Positions 13,983-23,936 are shown, counted from the first letter of the stretch. The stretch: DNA of 51,368 nt from Rikenellaceae bacterium (GCA_900771335.1 CAAGNP010000015.1:1-51368), one strand, 5' to 3'. A program made the numbers and translations. Notes: generated from the letters alone by a model not told the origin.

Positions 13983-16900
13983 GACAGTTTTTATATTTTT
14001 TACCCGATCCGCAAGGACAAGGGTCGTTTCTACCAACTTTTTTCTCTACCCTTACAGGGGCATTGCTCTTGGCCTCACCTCCAAGATTTGAGGTCATCTC
14101 ATTGCGCGAAGCGCGCATTGCCGAGAGGTCTGCCTTTTTCTGGCGACCCTCATCGAGAGAGGCCTCTTCTGTATTCTGCCTTAGGGCAATATGGGCCTTA
14201 AGGAGATATGAAAGTGTATCTTTCGAAATGTTTTCAAGGACCTTCTTAAAGAGGTTAAAGCTCTCAAATTTATAGATAAGGAGCGGATCTTTCTGCTCAT
14301 AGGTAGCATTCTGTACAGACTGCTTGAGCTCATCCATCTCACGCAAGTGCTCCTTCCAGTACTCATCGATATTGATAAGGGTTATGGTCTTGTTCACCGC
14401 ACGGATAAGCTCCTTACCGTTGCTCTCGTAAGCTTTCTTGAGATTCAGAAGCACCTGCATGATCTTGGTACCATCACCTACAGGGACCACCACATTTTCA
14501 AAACGGGCACCCTGAGTCTGGTATATGCGCTCTATGATTGGCCAAGCCTGCTTAACCATAAGTTCTGACCTTCTGGTATATTCAGACCTTACCTTATCAT
14601 ACAGAGCCTCGTAGATTTTCTCTGTAGAGGCCTCATTGTAGAACTTCTCGTCCATAGCAGGATCCACAGACAAGTTCTTGATAACCTCCATTGAGAAAGA
14701 TTCATAATCCATCTCCTTGGCCATCTCAGCCATAATCTCACAGTAGTCACTCATCATATTGAGGACATCCACATCGATCCTCTCTCCATAAAGGGCATTG
14801 CGGCGTTTGCTATAGATGACCTCTCTCTGTGAATTCATCACATCATCATACTCCAGAAGGCGTTTACGTGTACCGAAGTTATTCTCCTCCACCTTCTTCT
14901 GTGCCCTCTCGATAGAGCTTGAGAGCATAGAGTGCTGAAGAACTTCACCCTCCTGAAGACCCATCTTGTCTACAATGGATGCGATACGGTCAGAACCGAA
15001 AATACGCATCAGGTCATCTTCAAGTGAGACATAGAATGTAGATGAACCCGGGTCACCCTGACGGCCTGCACGACCTCTGAGCTGTCTGTCCACACGGCGG
15101 CTGTCGTGTCTCTCTGTACCGATGATAGCCAGACCACCGGCCTCTTTCACACCTGGGCCGAGCTTGATATCGGTACCACGACCCGCCATATTTGTGGCGA
15201 TGGTCACTGTACCGGGCTGACCTGCATTGAGGACGATCTCAGCCTCGCGCGCATGCTGCTTCGCATTCAACACATTGTGTTTGATGCCGCGAAGCTTGAG
15301 CATACGGCTCAACAGCTCTGAAATCTCCACTGAGGTGGTACCCACAAGGACAGGTCTACCCTTCGATGTAAGCTCCACGATCTGCTGGATAACAGCATTA
15401 TATTTCTCTTTCTTGGTCTTATAGATATTATCCTCCTCGTCATGACGGGCGATAGGTCTGTTGGTAGGAATTACCACCACATCAAGCTTGTAGATAGACC
15501 AGAACTCACCTGCTTCAGTCTCCGCAGTACCTGTCATACCGGCAAGTTTGTGATACATTCTGAAGTAGTTCTGAAGGGTAATAGTAGCAAATGTCTGTGT
15601 AGCTGCCTCTACCTTCACATTCTCTTTAGCTTCTATAGCCTGGTGAAGACCATCTGAATACCTTCTTCCCTCCAGGATACGGCCTGTCTGCTCGTCTACG
15701 ATCTTGATCTTATTGTCCATCACCACATACTCCACATCTTTCTCGAACATGGCGTACGCTTTGAGAAGCTGGTTCACAGTGTGTACCCTTTCAGATTTGA
15801 GGGCATATTCAGCCAGAAGCTGATCCTTCTTGATCTGCTTCTCCTCAGGGGTCATGTCGACTTTCTCAAGTTCAGATATCTCTGTACCGATATCAGGAAG
15901 TATGAAGAATTTGTTGTCATCAAGAGTGGATGTGATAAGGTCATTACCCTTATCGGTCATCTCTACGCTCTTATGCTGCTCTTCTATAACGAAATAGAGC
16001 TCATCTGTGATGATGTGCATCTGTTTGTTATTGTCCTGCATATAGAAATTCTCCACCTTCTGAAGAGTCTGCTTGATACCGGGCTCTGAAAGGAACTTGA
16101 TGAGCGGATTGTATTTTGGAAGACCTTTATGGGCACGCAGTAGCAGTTTACCACCCTCTACCTCATTGCCCTCAGCCAAAAGTTTCTTGGCCTCAACCAG
16201 AAGTTTGCCCACCAACTGTTTCTGGGCGTTGTATACCCTCTCCACATATGGTTTGTAGTTCATGAACTGCTGGTCATCACCTTTAGGTACTGGACCTGAT
16301 ATGATAAGTGGAGTTCTCGCATCGTCGATCAGTACAGAGTCCACCTCATCGACGATAGCATAGTGGTGCTTCTTCTGCACAAGATCCTGAGGATCAAGTG
16401 CCATATTATCTCTCAAATAGTCGAAACCAAACTCATTGTTGGTACCGAAGGTAATATTTGAGCGGTAAGCTCTTTTACGGGCTTCAGAGTTGGGCTGATG
16501 CTTGTCGATACAGTCCACACTCAGACCATGGAACATATAAAGTGGGCCCATCCACTCCGAGTCACGCTTTGAAAGGTAGTCATTCACAGTCACCACGTGA
16601 ACACCCTTTCCGGCCAAAGCATTGAGGAACACAGGGAGTGTCGCCACAAGTGTCTTACCCTCACCGGTCGCCATCTCAGAGATCTTTCCCTGATGAAGGA
16701 CGATACCTCCGATAAGCTGAACATCATAGTGGACCATATCCCATACTATAGGGTTGCCACCCGCCATCCAGCTGTTTTTCCACACAGCCACATCACCATC
16801 TATGGTAACGAAGTCGTGCGAAGTACTCAAATCTCTATCGAAATCGGAAGCTGTAACTCTGATCTCACTATTCTCCTTGAACCTTCTGGCAGTAGATTTG

Positions 16901-17250
16901 ACGATAGCAAATGCATCGGGAAGGATCTCATTGAGAACACTCTCTATCTCCTCATCTATCTTCTTGGTAAGCTTGTCCACCTCAGTAGCCAGAGCCTCCT
17001 TCTTCTCGGGAGCGATATTCACATCCTCAAGTTGAGCCCTCAACTCATGTTTTCTGGTCTCATCCTTAGCGATCCTGTCTGCTATAATTTTCTTTAATTT
17101 CTCTGATTCAGCCCTCAACTCATCATTTGAAAGGGTATCAATACGACTATATGAAGCAAGAACCTTATCCAGAATAGGTCTGATCTGCTTCATATCTCTC
17201 TCCGCCTTCGATCCGAACAGCTTTTGTAGTAATTTGTTAAATGACGCCAT
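13966..17250 (-). CDS. secA: Preprotein translocase ATPase SecA
   Basis: Motor ATPase of the Sec pathway (1094 aa), pushing unfolded preproteins through SecYEG. The length exceeds that of the E. coli protein (about 900 aa); extra segments near the N-terminus and inside NBD1 are normal in Bacteroidetes. Visible are the Walker A MATGEGKTLVA (about 193-203), the DEVD box in IVDEVDSVLIDDARTPLI, the NBD2 motif MAGRGTDIKLG, the RQLRGRAGRQGDPG arginine finger region, and a C-terminal SEC-C zinc motif CPCGSGKKYKNCH. A -7 element (TATATTTG) lies 23 bases upstream. Its end overlaps lpdA by 17 bases. Confidence 0.97.
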   Translation of the reverse strand: MASFNKLLQKLFGSKAERDMKQIRPILDKVLASYSRIDTLSNDELRAESEKLKKIIADRIAKDETRKHELRAQLEDVNIAPEKKEALATEVDKLTKKIDEEIESVLNEILPDAFAIVKSTARRFKENSEIRVTASDFDRDLSTSHDFVTIDGDVAVWKNSWMAGGNPIVWDMVHYDVQLIGGIVLHQGKISEMATGEGKTLVATLPVFLNALAGKGVHVVTVNDYLSKRDSEWMGPLYMFHGLSVDCIDKHQPNSEARKRAYRSNITFGTNNEFGFDYLRDNMALDPQDLVQKKHHYAIVDEVDSVLIDDARTPLIISGPVPKGDDQQFMNYKPYVERVYNAQKQLVGKLLVEAKKLLAEGNEVEGGKLLLRAHKGLPKYNPLIKFLSEPGIKQTLQKVENFYMQDNNKQMHIITDELYFVIEEQHKSVEMTDKGNDLITSTLDDNKFFILPDIGTEISELEKVDMTPEEKQIKKDQLLAEYALKSERVHTVNQLLKAYAMFEKDVEYVVMDNKIKIVDEQTGRILEGRRYSDGLHQAIEAKENVKVEAATQTFATITLQNYFRMYHKLAGMTGTAETEAGEFWSIYKLDVVVIPTNRPIARHDEEDNIYKTKKEKYNAVIQQIVELTSKGRPVLVGTTSVEISELLSRMLKLRGIKHNVLNAKQHAREAEIVLNAGQPGTVTIATNMAGRGTDIKLGPGVKEAGGLAIIGTERHDSRRVDRQLRGRAGRQGDPGSSTFYVSLEDDLMRIFGSDRIASIVDKMGLQEGEVLQHSMLSSSIERAQKKVEENNFGTRKRLLEYDDVMNSQREVIYSKRRNALYGERIDVDVLNMMSDYCEIMAEMAKEMDYESFSMEVIKNLSVDPAMDEKFYNEASTEKIYEALYDKVRSEYTRRSELMVKQAWPIIERIYQTQGARFENVVVPVGDGTKIMQVLLNLKKAYESNGKELIRAVNKTITLINIDEYWKEHLREMDELKQSVQNATYEQKDPLLIYKFESFNLFKKVLENISKDTLSYLLKAHIALRQNTEEASLDEGRQKKADLSAMRASRNEMTSNLGGEAKSNAPVRVEKKVGRNDPCPCGSGKKYKNCHGKEV

Positions 17251-17272
17251 TATCTCTATTTATAATAAACTG

Positions 17273-17280
17273 CAAATATA
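17273..17280 (-). promoter_or_regulatory. Promoter -7 element for secA-lpdA-bactofilin
   Basis: TATATTTG on the minus strand fits TAnnTTTG, 23 bases before the secA ATG and inside the 38-base gap after the exporter gene. No clear TTTG upstream element is at the usual spacing. Confidence 0.5.
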
Positions 17281-17288
17281 ATCAATAT

Positions 17289-18440
17289 TTATAAACCAAA
17301 TAACATTAACACACCTCCGCAGAGCACTGCTATTAAAGCATTTACCAATTTGGTCCTGACAAAGCCCGATTTGTCGGAAGCCAACAGAGGAAGTGCTGTG
17401 TGCCCATCCTGCGATATTGAGCTTGCCAACAGGACAGAAAATGGGATATATCCCCCTGCAAAAAGGGTGATAAATATCATATGCGGCCCAGATTCGGGTA
17501 TCATCCCTATCAGCGCTGCCAACATCAGCACGACAAACATATTCTTCTCCAGCCAGGGCTCAATATCGATATAGTGCAGCCCAATCTGAATCACTGCCAA
17601 AGCCCCAAAGGTCCAGAGGAAAATGGAGAGGCAGTGTTTTCTGATCACATGATTCCACAGATGCTCCCTGACAAAATGTTCACTTGAATTTAATGTAAGT
17701 AGAAGTACCACTACACTTATCACCCCGAAAAGGATGTTGATCCATCTCTCATCCAGCAGCGATATCGAGGCGTGATGGTGACCGTGGTGCTCATGGGCCT
17801 CATGGTGCTCATGGTGATGGTGGGCCTCCGCCGCTTCGTGGTGCATATCCCCTTCGTGCAGCACCTCCGCCGCCGTCTGAGGATGGTTATGGGTATGCTC
17901 AAGCGTACCTGTAAACAGGGCTGCTGAAAAAAGGGCAAGCCCCGCCACTATAATCACCTTCACCGGAGAAAATCCCCCTTTGCTACCCTCTGCCACTTCG
18001 TGGGAATGCTCATGGTGCACCTCAAACTTCTGGTCACAACTGACGACTGCACCCTTTTTATAGAACTTATCCACCAGCAGACCTCCCGCCATGGCAATAA
18101 CAAACAGCACCCCAAACAGGATGAGGGCTGTCTGCGGAATCATCGCAAGCATCACAAACGACTCATCCCCCGATGAGGATATCATCGCAGCGACAAGTGC
18201 CCCCAAGCTTATCAGTCCGTGCGAATAGAGTGAGACTGCTGCAAATCCCCCGACGCAACCGGGGATCAAACCCAGAATTGCTCCGAGAAATACCTGTTTC
18301 AACTTCGAACTCTGCAGCGATGTGAACCATTTCCCGGCAGAGCGGACATTGATATACTCGATGGTCATCATCATCACCACCACCAGCCCCGTCACCAGAG
18401 AGGCATTCTTCAAAACATCTATGACCAGTTCCAGACTCAT
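17289..18440 (-). CDS. Putative 10TM heavy-metal exporter (ArsP_2 / putative manganese transporter family)
   Basis: A 383-aa integral membrane protein with about eight to ten hydrophobic segments and an internal duplication. GLIPGCVGGFAA followed by MISSSGDESFVML in the first half is mirrored by GMIPESGPHMIF followed by SISQDGHTALPLL in the second. The central loop (about 140-235) is extremely histidine-rich and sits between the two halves. These features match the family called 10TM heavy-metal exporter, ArsP_2 or putative manganese transporter; the true metal is not known from sequence. It is 12 bases behind meaB in the DUF1573-meaB-exporter run and has no regulatory RNA that I can see. Confidence 0.8.
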   Translation of the reverse strand: MSLELVIDVLKNASLVTGLVVVMMMTIEYINVRSAGKWFTSLQSSKLKQVFLGAILGLIPGCVGGFAAVSLYSHGLISLGALVAAMISSSGDESFVMLAMIPQTALILFGVLFVIAMAGGLLVDKFYKKGAVVSCDQKFEVHHEHSHEVAEGSKGGFSPVKVIIVAGLALFSAALFTGTLEHTHNHPQTAAEVLHEGDMHHEAAEAHHHHEHHEAHEHHGHHHASISLLDERWINILFGVISVVVLLLTLNSSEHFVREHLWNHVIRKHCLSIFLWTFGALAVIQIGLHYIDIEPWLEKNMFVVLMLAALIGMIPESGPHMIFITLFAGGYIPFSVLLASSISQDGHTALPLLASDKSGFVRTKLVNALIAVLCGGVLMLFGL

Positions 18441-18452
18441 CCCCTATACTTT

Positions 18453-19589
18453 CTAATTTCTTATATTCCTCTCGTTGTATCTCTCAAGCAACTCTCCTGC
18501 AGCTGCAAAAGAATCCATCTTACCCTCTAGAACGCTATCCTCATAATGGGTAATTATCTTCTCTATGGCAGGATTTTCGTAGAACATCTCCTTAAGAGAC
18601 TCATTGATACTCTCGTACATCCAGAATCTTGCCTGCTCACGGCGACGCTTCTGATAGTATCCGTTCCCTTTTACAAGTGCAAAATACTCCTCTATCTTCG
18701 CCCAGATCTCATCCAGACCCTTCTTCTCAAGGGAAGAAGAGGTGAGTGCGGTAGGCACCCATGTGGATTCTGTAGGTGGGAACAGGTGGAGGGCATTGGC
18801 ATAAAGTGCACGCGCCATATTGGCCTTATCCACATTGTTTCCATCAGCTTTGGTGATGGCAATAAGATCCGACATCTCCATAATGCCCCTCTTGATACCC
18901 TGCAGATCATCACCTGCACCCGAAAGCATAAGGAGGAGGAAGAAGTCACTCATGGAGTGGACAGCAGTCTCCGACTGGCCTACACCCACTGTCTCGATAA
19001 AGACCACATCATAGCCGGCAGTCTCACACAAAAGGACTGTCTCTCGAGTCTTGCGTGCCACACCGCCAAGGGATCCGGCACTTGGACTGGGACGGATGAA
19101 GGCTTTTGGATTGTTGCAAAGGGTCTCCATTCTGGTCTTGTCACCAAGGATACTACCCTTGCTTTTCTCACTACTCGGGTCGATAGCCAGTACCGCCAGT
19201 TTGTGTCCCCTCTCTGTCACCAGATTTCCAAATGACTCGATAAAGGTACTTTTACCCGCTCCGGGGACACCTGTAATACCGATCCTCATAGACTGGTTTG
19301 CAGAAGAGAGCTCCTGACAGCGTGTAATAATCTCTCGCGCCATAGCCCTGTGCTCTGGAAGAGAACTCTCGATAAGGGTTATCGCCTTACTCAGAATCAC
19401 AGTATCCCCCTTTACGATTCCATCCATATACTCCTCTACTGTAAGGATAGATCTCCTCTTGTTCTTGAAGAAATTCTTGATATAGGGATTGACCACGGGT
19501 GGCTGTTCCACACCGTCATTTACCACTAAAGCTGTATCTTCGTTATGGTACTCCTCGAAGAAGTCACCCTGATGTTTGCTGTTGTCCAT
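18453..19589 (-). CDS. meaB: Methylmalonyl-CoA mutase-associated GTPase MeaB
   Basis: G3E-family GTPase (378 aa, also called ArgK) that guards adenosylcobalamin loading and repair of methylmalonyl-CoA mutase, hence the succinate-propionate pathway. The P-loop GVPGAGKST is at about 107-115, followed by AVLAIDPSSEKSKGSILGDKTRM, the ETVGVGQSE switch and the base-recognition region ITKADG. An N-terminal extension of about 40 acidic residues precedes the helical region. The mutase genes are not in the window. It starts 6 bases after the DUF1573 stop and is followed by the metal exporter, so the three are probably one operon. Confidence 0.95.
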   Translation of the reverse strand: MDNSKHQGDFFEEYHNEDTALVVNDGVEQPPVVNPYIKNFFKNKRRSILTVEEYMDGIVKGDTVILSKAITLIESSLPEHRAMAREIITRCQELSSANQSMRIGITGVPGAGKSTFIESFGNLVTERGHKLAVLAIDPSSEKSKGSILGDKTRMETLCNNPKAFIRPSPSAGSLGGVARKTRETVLLCETAGYDVVFIETVGVGQSETAVHSMSDFFLLLMLSGAGDDLQGIKRGIMEMSDLIAITKADGNNVDKANMARALYANALHLFPPTESTWVPTALTSSSLEKKGLDEIWAKIEEYFALVKGNGYYQKRRREQARFWMYESINESLKEMFYENPAIEKIITHYEDSVLEGKMDSFAAAGELLERYNERNIRN

Positions 19590-19595
19590 AGTTAT

Positions 19596-20693
19596 TTAGT
19601 TTTCTATTTCTCCTGTAATGAATAAATTGATGATAGGTCTTGTAGGGGCATTAGATATCACAGAGACCACATACAGCACCTCACCTTTTGCTTTTGAGGT
19701 ATCGACAGAGACCTCTATCTTACCCTTTGCACCCGGAGCCACCTCACTAGGATATTTGAAGGTACAACCCTCCTCACTTGAATCCATCTTATATATCTTC
19801 ATAGTCTCCTTTCCCATATTGGTAAAGGTAAACTCCATCTTCTTCACCTCTCCCGACTTGCATTTGCCGAATGAAAGTGACGAGGTCACAAATTTTGGAA
19901 GGGCAGCCACCTTAAGCTGACTCTCCGAATAAGCGGAGAAGTTCTCCTTGATCAGGGTCTCCACCTCCAGATGCCCGCTCTGCACTTTTCCATTGACCAC
20001 CACCTTAGCACTGAATGGGGTCTTGCCCCAACATTGCTCTTTGGTCTTCTTGGTATCCACCACATAAACCAATTCACCTTTCCCTTTTGCAGGGATGGTT
20101 ATTTTGGCAGGGCTCAAGAAAAGTCCGGGGGTAACCTCTGCAAAAGTGACGGTCACCTCTTTCGAAGAGAAGTTTGCGATCTCCACCGACTCATTTCTGG
20201 CCATTCCCTGCTCTATTTGCCCGAGGCTCAAGACTTTCGACTTGAACCCCACCACGCCGAATTTCTCGGGGAACATCTCCTCGAGGCTCTTCTTCTTATT
20301 GTGGACCACACCTCTGATTCTCAGCACTACCGGCTTATAGACATCAGAAACATAGACAGTAATCCCTTTATCAAATGGATAAGGGCCCTGATCGTTCTTG
20401 AAAGAGACATTTATCACCCCCTTCTCTCCCGGTCTGAGCGGCTTCTTATCCCAAGTGGGCTCAGTACAGCCGCAAGAGCTGATAACCTTGTGCACCACGA
20501 TAGGCTTGTCTGAGATATTTGTATAGGTAAATTTGCACCTCTGTTCACCATCTGTTATAAGGATATCACCAAAATCGTGCACTGTCTTGTCAAATTTGAC
20601 AACACCTCCGAACTCGTTTTGTGCAAAAGCAAAGTTTGCGCTGAAAATCAGCACAATAACCGATAAAATTAATTTTTTCGCAAAATTTCTCAT
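19596..20693 (-). CDS. Exported DUF1573 repeat protein
   Basis: A 365-aa protein with a signal peptide (MRNFAKKLILSVIVLIFSAN, probable cleavage after AFA). It holds three consecutive Ig-like DUF1573 units: about 27-125 (with VHDFGDI and SSCGCTEPTW), about 140-235, and about 265-360 (SLSFGKCKSGE). DUF1573 proteins are common surface or periplasmic proteins of Bacteroidetes with no settled function. The start was placed at 20693, where GGAGG lies 5 bases upstream, a rare Shine-Dalgarno here, rather than at 20759. It heads the meaB operon. The cysteine pair in SSCGC is typical of the family. Confidence 0.88.
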   Translation of the reverse strand: MRNFAKKLILSVIVLIFSANFAFAQNEFGGVVKFDKTVHDFGDILITDGEQRCKFTYTNISDKPIVVHKVISSCGCTEPTWDKKPLRPGEKGVINVSFKNDQGPYPFDKGITVYVSDVYKPVVLRIRGVVHNKKKSLEEMFPEKFGVVGFKSKVLSLGQIEQGMARNESVEIANFSSKEVTVTFAEVTPGLFLSPAKITIPAKGKGELVYVVDTKKTKEQCWGKTPFSAKVVVNGKVQSGHLEVETLIKENFSAYSESQLKVAALPKFVTSSLSFGKCKSGEVKKMEFTFTNMGKETMKIYKMDSSEEGCTFKYPSEVAPGAKGKIEVSVDTSKAKGEVLYVVSVISNAPTRPIINLFITGEIEN

Positions 20694-20732
20694 AACAACC
20701 TCCAAATTTCGGTAAAAAATACGAAATAATAT

Positions 20733-20740
20733 TACTTTTG
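20733..20740 (+). promoter_or_regulatory. Promoter -7 element for the M16 peptidase
   Basis: TACTTTTG matches TAnnTTTG, 22 bases before the ATG at 20763. A weaker minus-strand element, TTTATTTG (20751-20744, one mismatch), faces it and may serve the divergent DUF1573 gene. Confidence 0.55.
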
Positions 20741-20762
20741 TGCCAAATAAATTAAACACATT

Positions 20763-23666
20763 ATGAACCGTATCTTAAAATTTGGGCTATACGCCCTTTT
20801 ATTAGTTTTAGCTGTTTCTTGTAGCCAGTACAAATACGAAACAGTTCCCAACGACCCGACCAACACCAGGATATACACTTTGGACAATGGTCTTAAAGTT
20901 TATATGAGTGTTACAAAAGACGAGCCAAGAATTGATGCTCACATCGCAGTGAAGGTCGGCGGAAAAAATGACCCAAGCGAGACCACAGGTCTTGCACACT
21001 ACTTTGAGCACCTAATGTTCAAAGGTACAGAGTCTTTCGGTACCCAGAACTACGAATTGGAAAAACCTCTTCTTGATGCCATCGAGGCACAATTTGAGAT
21101 TTATCGCAAAACTACAGATGAGGATGAAAGGACTGCCATCTACAAAGTTATTGACTCATTGTCATACGAGGCATCAAAATATGCCATTCCAAATGAATAT
21201 GACAAACTCATGGCAGCTATCGGTGCTGACGGTACCAACGCCTACACCGGCTATGACATGACAGTCTACACTGAAAACATCCCTTCAAACCAGATCGAGA
21301 ACTGGGCAAAAATCCAGGCTGACCGCTTCGCACACAATGTCATCCGCGGCTTCCACACTGAGCTTGAGACTGTATACGAAGAGAAAAACATGTCCCTTAC
21401 ACAGGACTCTCGCAAGATCTACGAACAGATGTTCTCTGCACTCTTCAAGAACCACCCTTACGGAACCCAGACAGTTCTTGGAACCCAACAGCACCTCAAG
21501 AACCCTTCTATCACCAACATCAAGAACTACTATAAAGAGTGGTATGTTCCCAACAATGTGGCAATCTGTATGTCAGGTGATTTCGATCCAGACCAGACTA
21601 TCAAGATCATTGACCAGTACTTCGGGGACTGGAAACCAAATCCTGATTTGAAGAAGATGTCTTTTGAGCCTGAAGCACCTATCACAGAGCCTATCGTAAA
21701 AGAAGTTTACGGCCTCGAGTCACCAAGTGTGACCATTGCATGGAGATTCCCCGGCATCAAGGATCCAAACAGCGACAAACTTGAAGTTATCAGCCAAGTA
21801 ATGAACAATGGTCAGGCCGGCCTTATCGACCTCAATGTAAACCAGCAGCAGAAAGTATTGAGTGCTTTCGGTGGCAACTACGCACAGGCAGACTACTCAG
21901 TATTCCTCATCCAGGCCCGTCCAAAACAGGGTCAGTCACTTGAAGAGGTGAAAGAGATTATCCTTGCCGAGGTGGAGAACCTCAAGAAAGGAAACTTTGA
22001 TGACGACATTCTAAAAGCCATCGTAAACAACTTTAAGCTAAGCCAGGTGGAATACCTTGAAAGCAGCTACGGCCGCACAGACTCTTTCGTAAACTGCTTC
22101 ATCAATGAAGTATCATGGGAGAGATTCATCAACCAGGTAGACAATATATCAAAGATTACCAAAGAGGATATCGTAGCATATGCCAACGAATATTTTGGAG
22201 ACAACTACACTGTAATCAACAAGATTCAGAAGAAAGACCCCAACGAGCTCAAGATAGCAAAACCTGCCATCACCCCTATCTTCATGAACAGGGACACATC
22301 AAGTGCATTCCTTCGTGAGATCCAGGCTTCAGTGGTAGCCCCTATCGAGCCAGTATTTGTGGACTTCGAGAAAGATATGTCTATCCTTACAGCCAAGAGC
22401 AATATCCCTGTCCTCTACAAACAGAACACCACCAACGACATCTTCACCCTCATCTATCAGTTTGATATGGGTAACAATGAGGACAAATGTCTTGGCACAG
22501 CTACCCAATACCTTGACTATCTTGGTACCAGCACTATGACTCCTGAGCAGATCAAAACAGCTTTCTACGGCCTTGCCTGCTCATACGGTGTGTACACAAG
22601 TGCCGAAAAGACTCAAGTAGTAGTCTCTGGCCTTGGCGAGAACATGAAAGAGGCTGTTACCCTTTTAGAGTCACTTCTTGCAGACGCTCAGGCAAATCCT
22701 GCAGCTCTTCAAGGACTTAAAGCTGACATACTCAAGAGACGTCAGAACAACAAGCTCAACCAAAGTGCAAACTTCAATCAGCTGAGAGCATACAACACCT
22801 ACGGTCCTAACTCTCCATCTACCAACAATCTCTCAAACAATGAGATAAAAGGTCTTAAGGATGAGGCACTTCTTGACAGAATCCACGCCTTGAACTCATA
22901 CGAGCACGAAATTCTGTACTATGGACCTATGACAGAAAAGGAGATCGTGGCTACTATTGCAGAACTCCACAATGTTCCTGAGAAGTTGACCACTATCGTT
23001 AAGAACGATTCATTCAAGGAGAGAGAGATCACCAAAAATGAGGTTATCATCGCCCCTTACGATGCCAAACAGATCTACCTGGCCGGCTATTCTAACAGAG
23101 GCGAAGAGTACAATGCTACAAATGCCCCTATCATCGCCCTTTACAACTCTTACTTCGGTGGTGGCATGAATGCTATCGTATTCCAGGAGATGAGGGAGGC
23201 AAGAGGTCTTGCATACTCAGCCGGTGCATCATTGTCATCACCTTCGAAAGTTGGCAAAACATACAACTACAATATGTTCATCGCCACCCAGAACGACAAG
23301 ATGATCGACGCACTTGAGGCTTTCGACGAGATCATCAACGATATGCCACAATCTGACAATGCATTTGACATAGCCAAAGAGTCTCTTCTTGCAAACATCA
23401 GAACCACCAGAGTGGTAAAATCAGATGTCCTCACCAGATACATCAGGATGCGTGAACTTGGCCTCAACTACGATATCAACAAAGATATCTTCGAAAAGGT
23501 ACAGGGCTACACCATGGAGGACATCGTGAAATTCCAGCAAGAGTGGGTAAAAGACAGAAAATATTCCATTGCCATCCTTGGTAACGCCAAAGATCTTGAT
23601 TTGAAAGGTCTTAAAAAGTATGGAACCATCAAGAAAGTATCTACAGAGGAGATTTTCGGTTACTAA
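20763..23666 (+). CDS. M16 family zinc metallopeptidase lipoprotein
   Basis: A 967-aa inverzincin-type peptidase with two tandem M16 halves. The first half carries the inverted zinc motif HxxEH (His79, Glu82, His83, in GLAHYFEHLMFKG), with the third ligand among Glu200-Glu207 (ELETVYEEKNMS). The second half (about 530-960) lacks the motif and is the usual inactive partner, including FGGGMNAIVFQEMREARGLAYSA. A lipoprotein signal with Cys20 (LAVSC) places it on a membrane, probably facing the periplasm. Substrates of such Bacteroidetes proteins are generally unknown, probably oligopeptides. It lies alone, with its own promoter and a ferredoxin gene downstream. Confidence 0.93.
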   Translation: MNRILKFGLYALLLVLAVSCSQYKYETVPNDPTNTRIYTLDNGLKVYMSVTKDEPRIDAHIAVKVGGKNDPSETTGLAHYFEHLMFKGTESFGTQNYELEKPLLDAIEAQFEIYRKTTDEDERTAIYKVIDSLSYEASKYAIPNEYDKLMAAIGADGTNAYTGYDMTVYTENIPSNQIENWAKIQADRFAHNVIRGFHTELETVYEEKNMSLTQDSRKIYEQMFSALFKNHPYGTQTVLGTQQHLKNPSITNIKNYYKEWYVPNNVAICMSGDFDPDQTIKIIDQYFGDWKPNPDLKKMSFEPEAPITEPIVKEVYGLESPSVTIAWRFPGIKDPNSDKLEVISQVMNNGQAGLIDLNVNQQQKVLSAFGGNYAQADYSVFLIQARPKQGQSLEEVKEIILAEVENLKKGNFDDDILKAIVNNFKLSQVEYLESSYGRTDSFVNCFINEVSWERFINQVDNISKITKEDIVAYANEYFGDNYTVINKIQKKDPNELKIAKPAITPIFMNRDTSSAFLREIQASVVAPIEPVFVDFEKDMSILTAKSNIPVLYKQNTTNDIFTLIYQFDMGNNEDKCLGTATQYLDYLGTSTMTPEQIKTAFYGLACSYGVYTSAEKTQVVVSGLGENMKEAVTLLESLLADAQANPAALQGLKADILKRRQNNKLNQSANFNQLRAYNTYGPNSPSTNNLSNNEIKGLKDEALLDRIHALNSYEHEILYYGPMTEKEIVATIAELHNVPEKLTTIVKNDSFKEREITKNEVIIAPYDAKQIYLAGYSNRGEEYNATNAPIIALYNSYFGGGMNAIVFQEMREARGLAYSAGASLSSPSKVGKTYNYNMFIATQNDKMIDALEAFDEIINDMPQSDNAFDIAKESLLANIRTTRVVKSDVLTRYIRMRELGLNYDINKDIFEKVQGYTMEDIVKFQQEWVKDRKYSIAILGNAKDLDLKGLKKYGTIKKVSTEEIFGY

Positions 23667-23669
23667 TAA

Positions 23670-23701
23670 TTTGCTAGTTCGGTACATTTGCATTACATTT
23701 G
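23670..23701 (+). promoter_or_regulatory. Strong promoter of the ferredoxin gene
   Basis: TTTG (23670-23673) is followed, 20 bases later, by TACATTTG (23694-23701), a full match to the Bacteroidetes consensus. A second TACATTTG lies directly upstream (23683-23690), so two -7 elements stand 11 bases apart. Confidence 0.7.
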
Positions 23702-23743
23702 CGCCGAATTCTAGAATTATTAACTTTTTAATTAATTAAAATT

Positions 23744-23914
23744 ATGGCTCACGTAATTAACCCTGATTTGTGTGCAGCTTGTGGCTCTTGCCAATCAGAA
23801 TGCCCTGTAGGTGCTATCCAAGCTGGTGATGTTTACTCAATCGACGCTTCTCTTTGTGCAGATTGCGGTACTTGTGTTGACGCTTGCCCTGTAGGTGCTA
23901 TCAGCGCTAACTAA
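23744..23914 (+). CDS. 2[4Fe-4S] ferredoxin
   Basis: A 56-aa clostridial-type ferredoxin, a soluble low-potential electron carrier. Two cluster-binding sets are present: CAACGSCQSECP and CADCGTCVDACP. Each has the CxxCxxCxxxCP pattern, and each is followed by VGAI. The two halves are close copies, and 18 bases (TGCCCTGTAGGTGCTATC, 23801-23818 and 23885-23902) are identical at the DNA level, recording the internal duplication. The gene is monocistronic, with a strong promoter 43 bases upstream and a clear terminator after it, which suggests high expression. Likely partners such as pyruvate:ferredoxin oxidoreductase are elsewhere in the genome. Confidence 0.95.
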   Translation: MAHVINPDLCAACGSCQSECPVGAIQAGDVYSIDASLCADCGTCVDACPVGAISAN

Positions 23915-23936
23915 TCAGAGTTACACACACAAAATA

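Noticed and set aside
18820..18845. TTATCCACA match to a DnaA box
   Set aside because: It is a single copy inside the meaB coding sequence, expected by chance.
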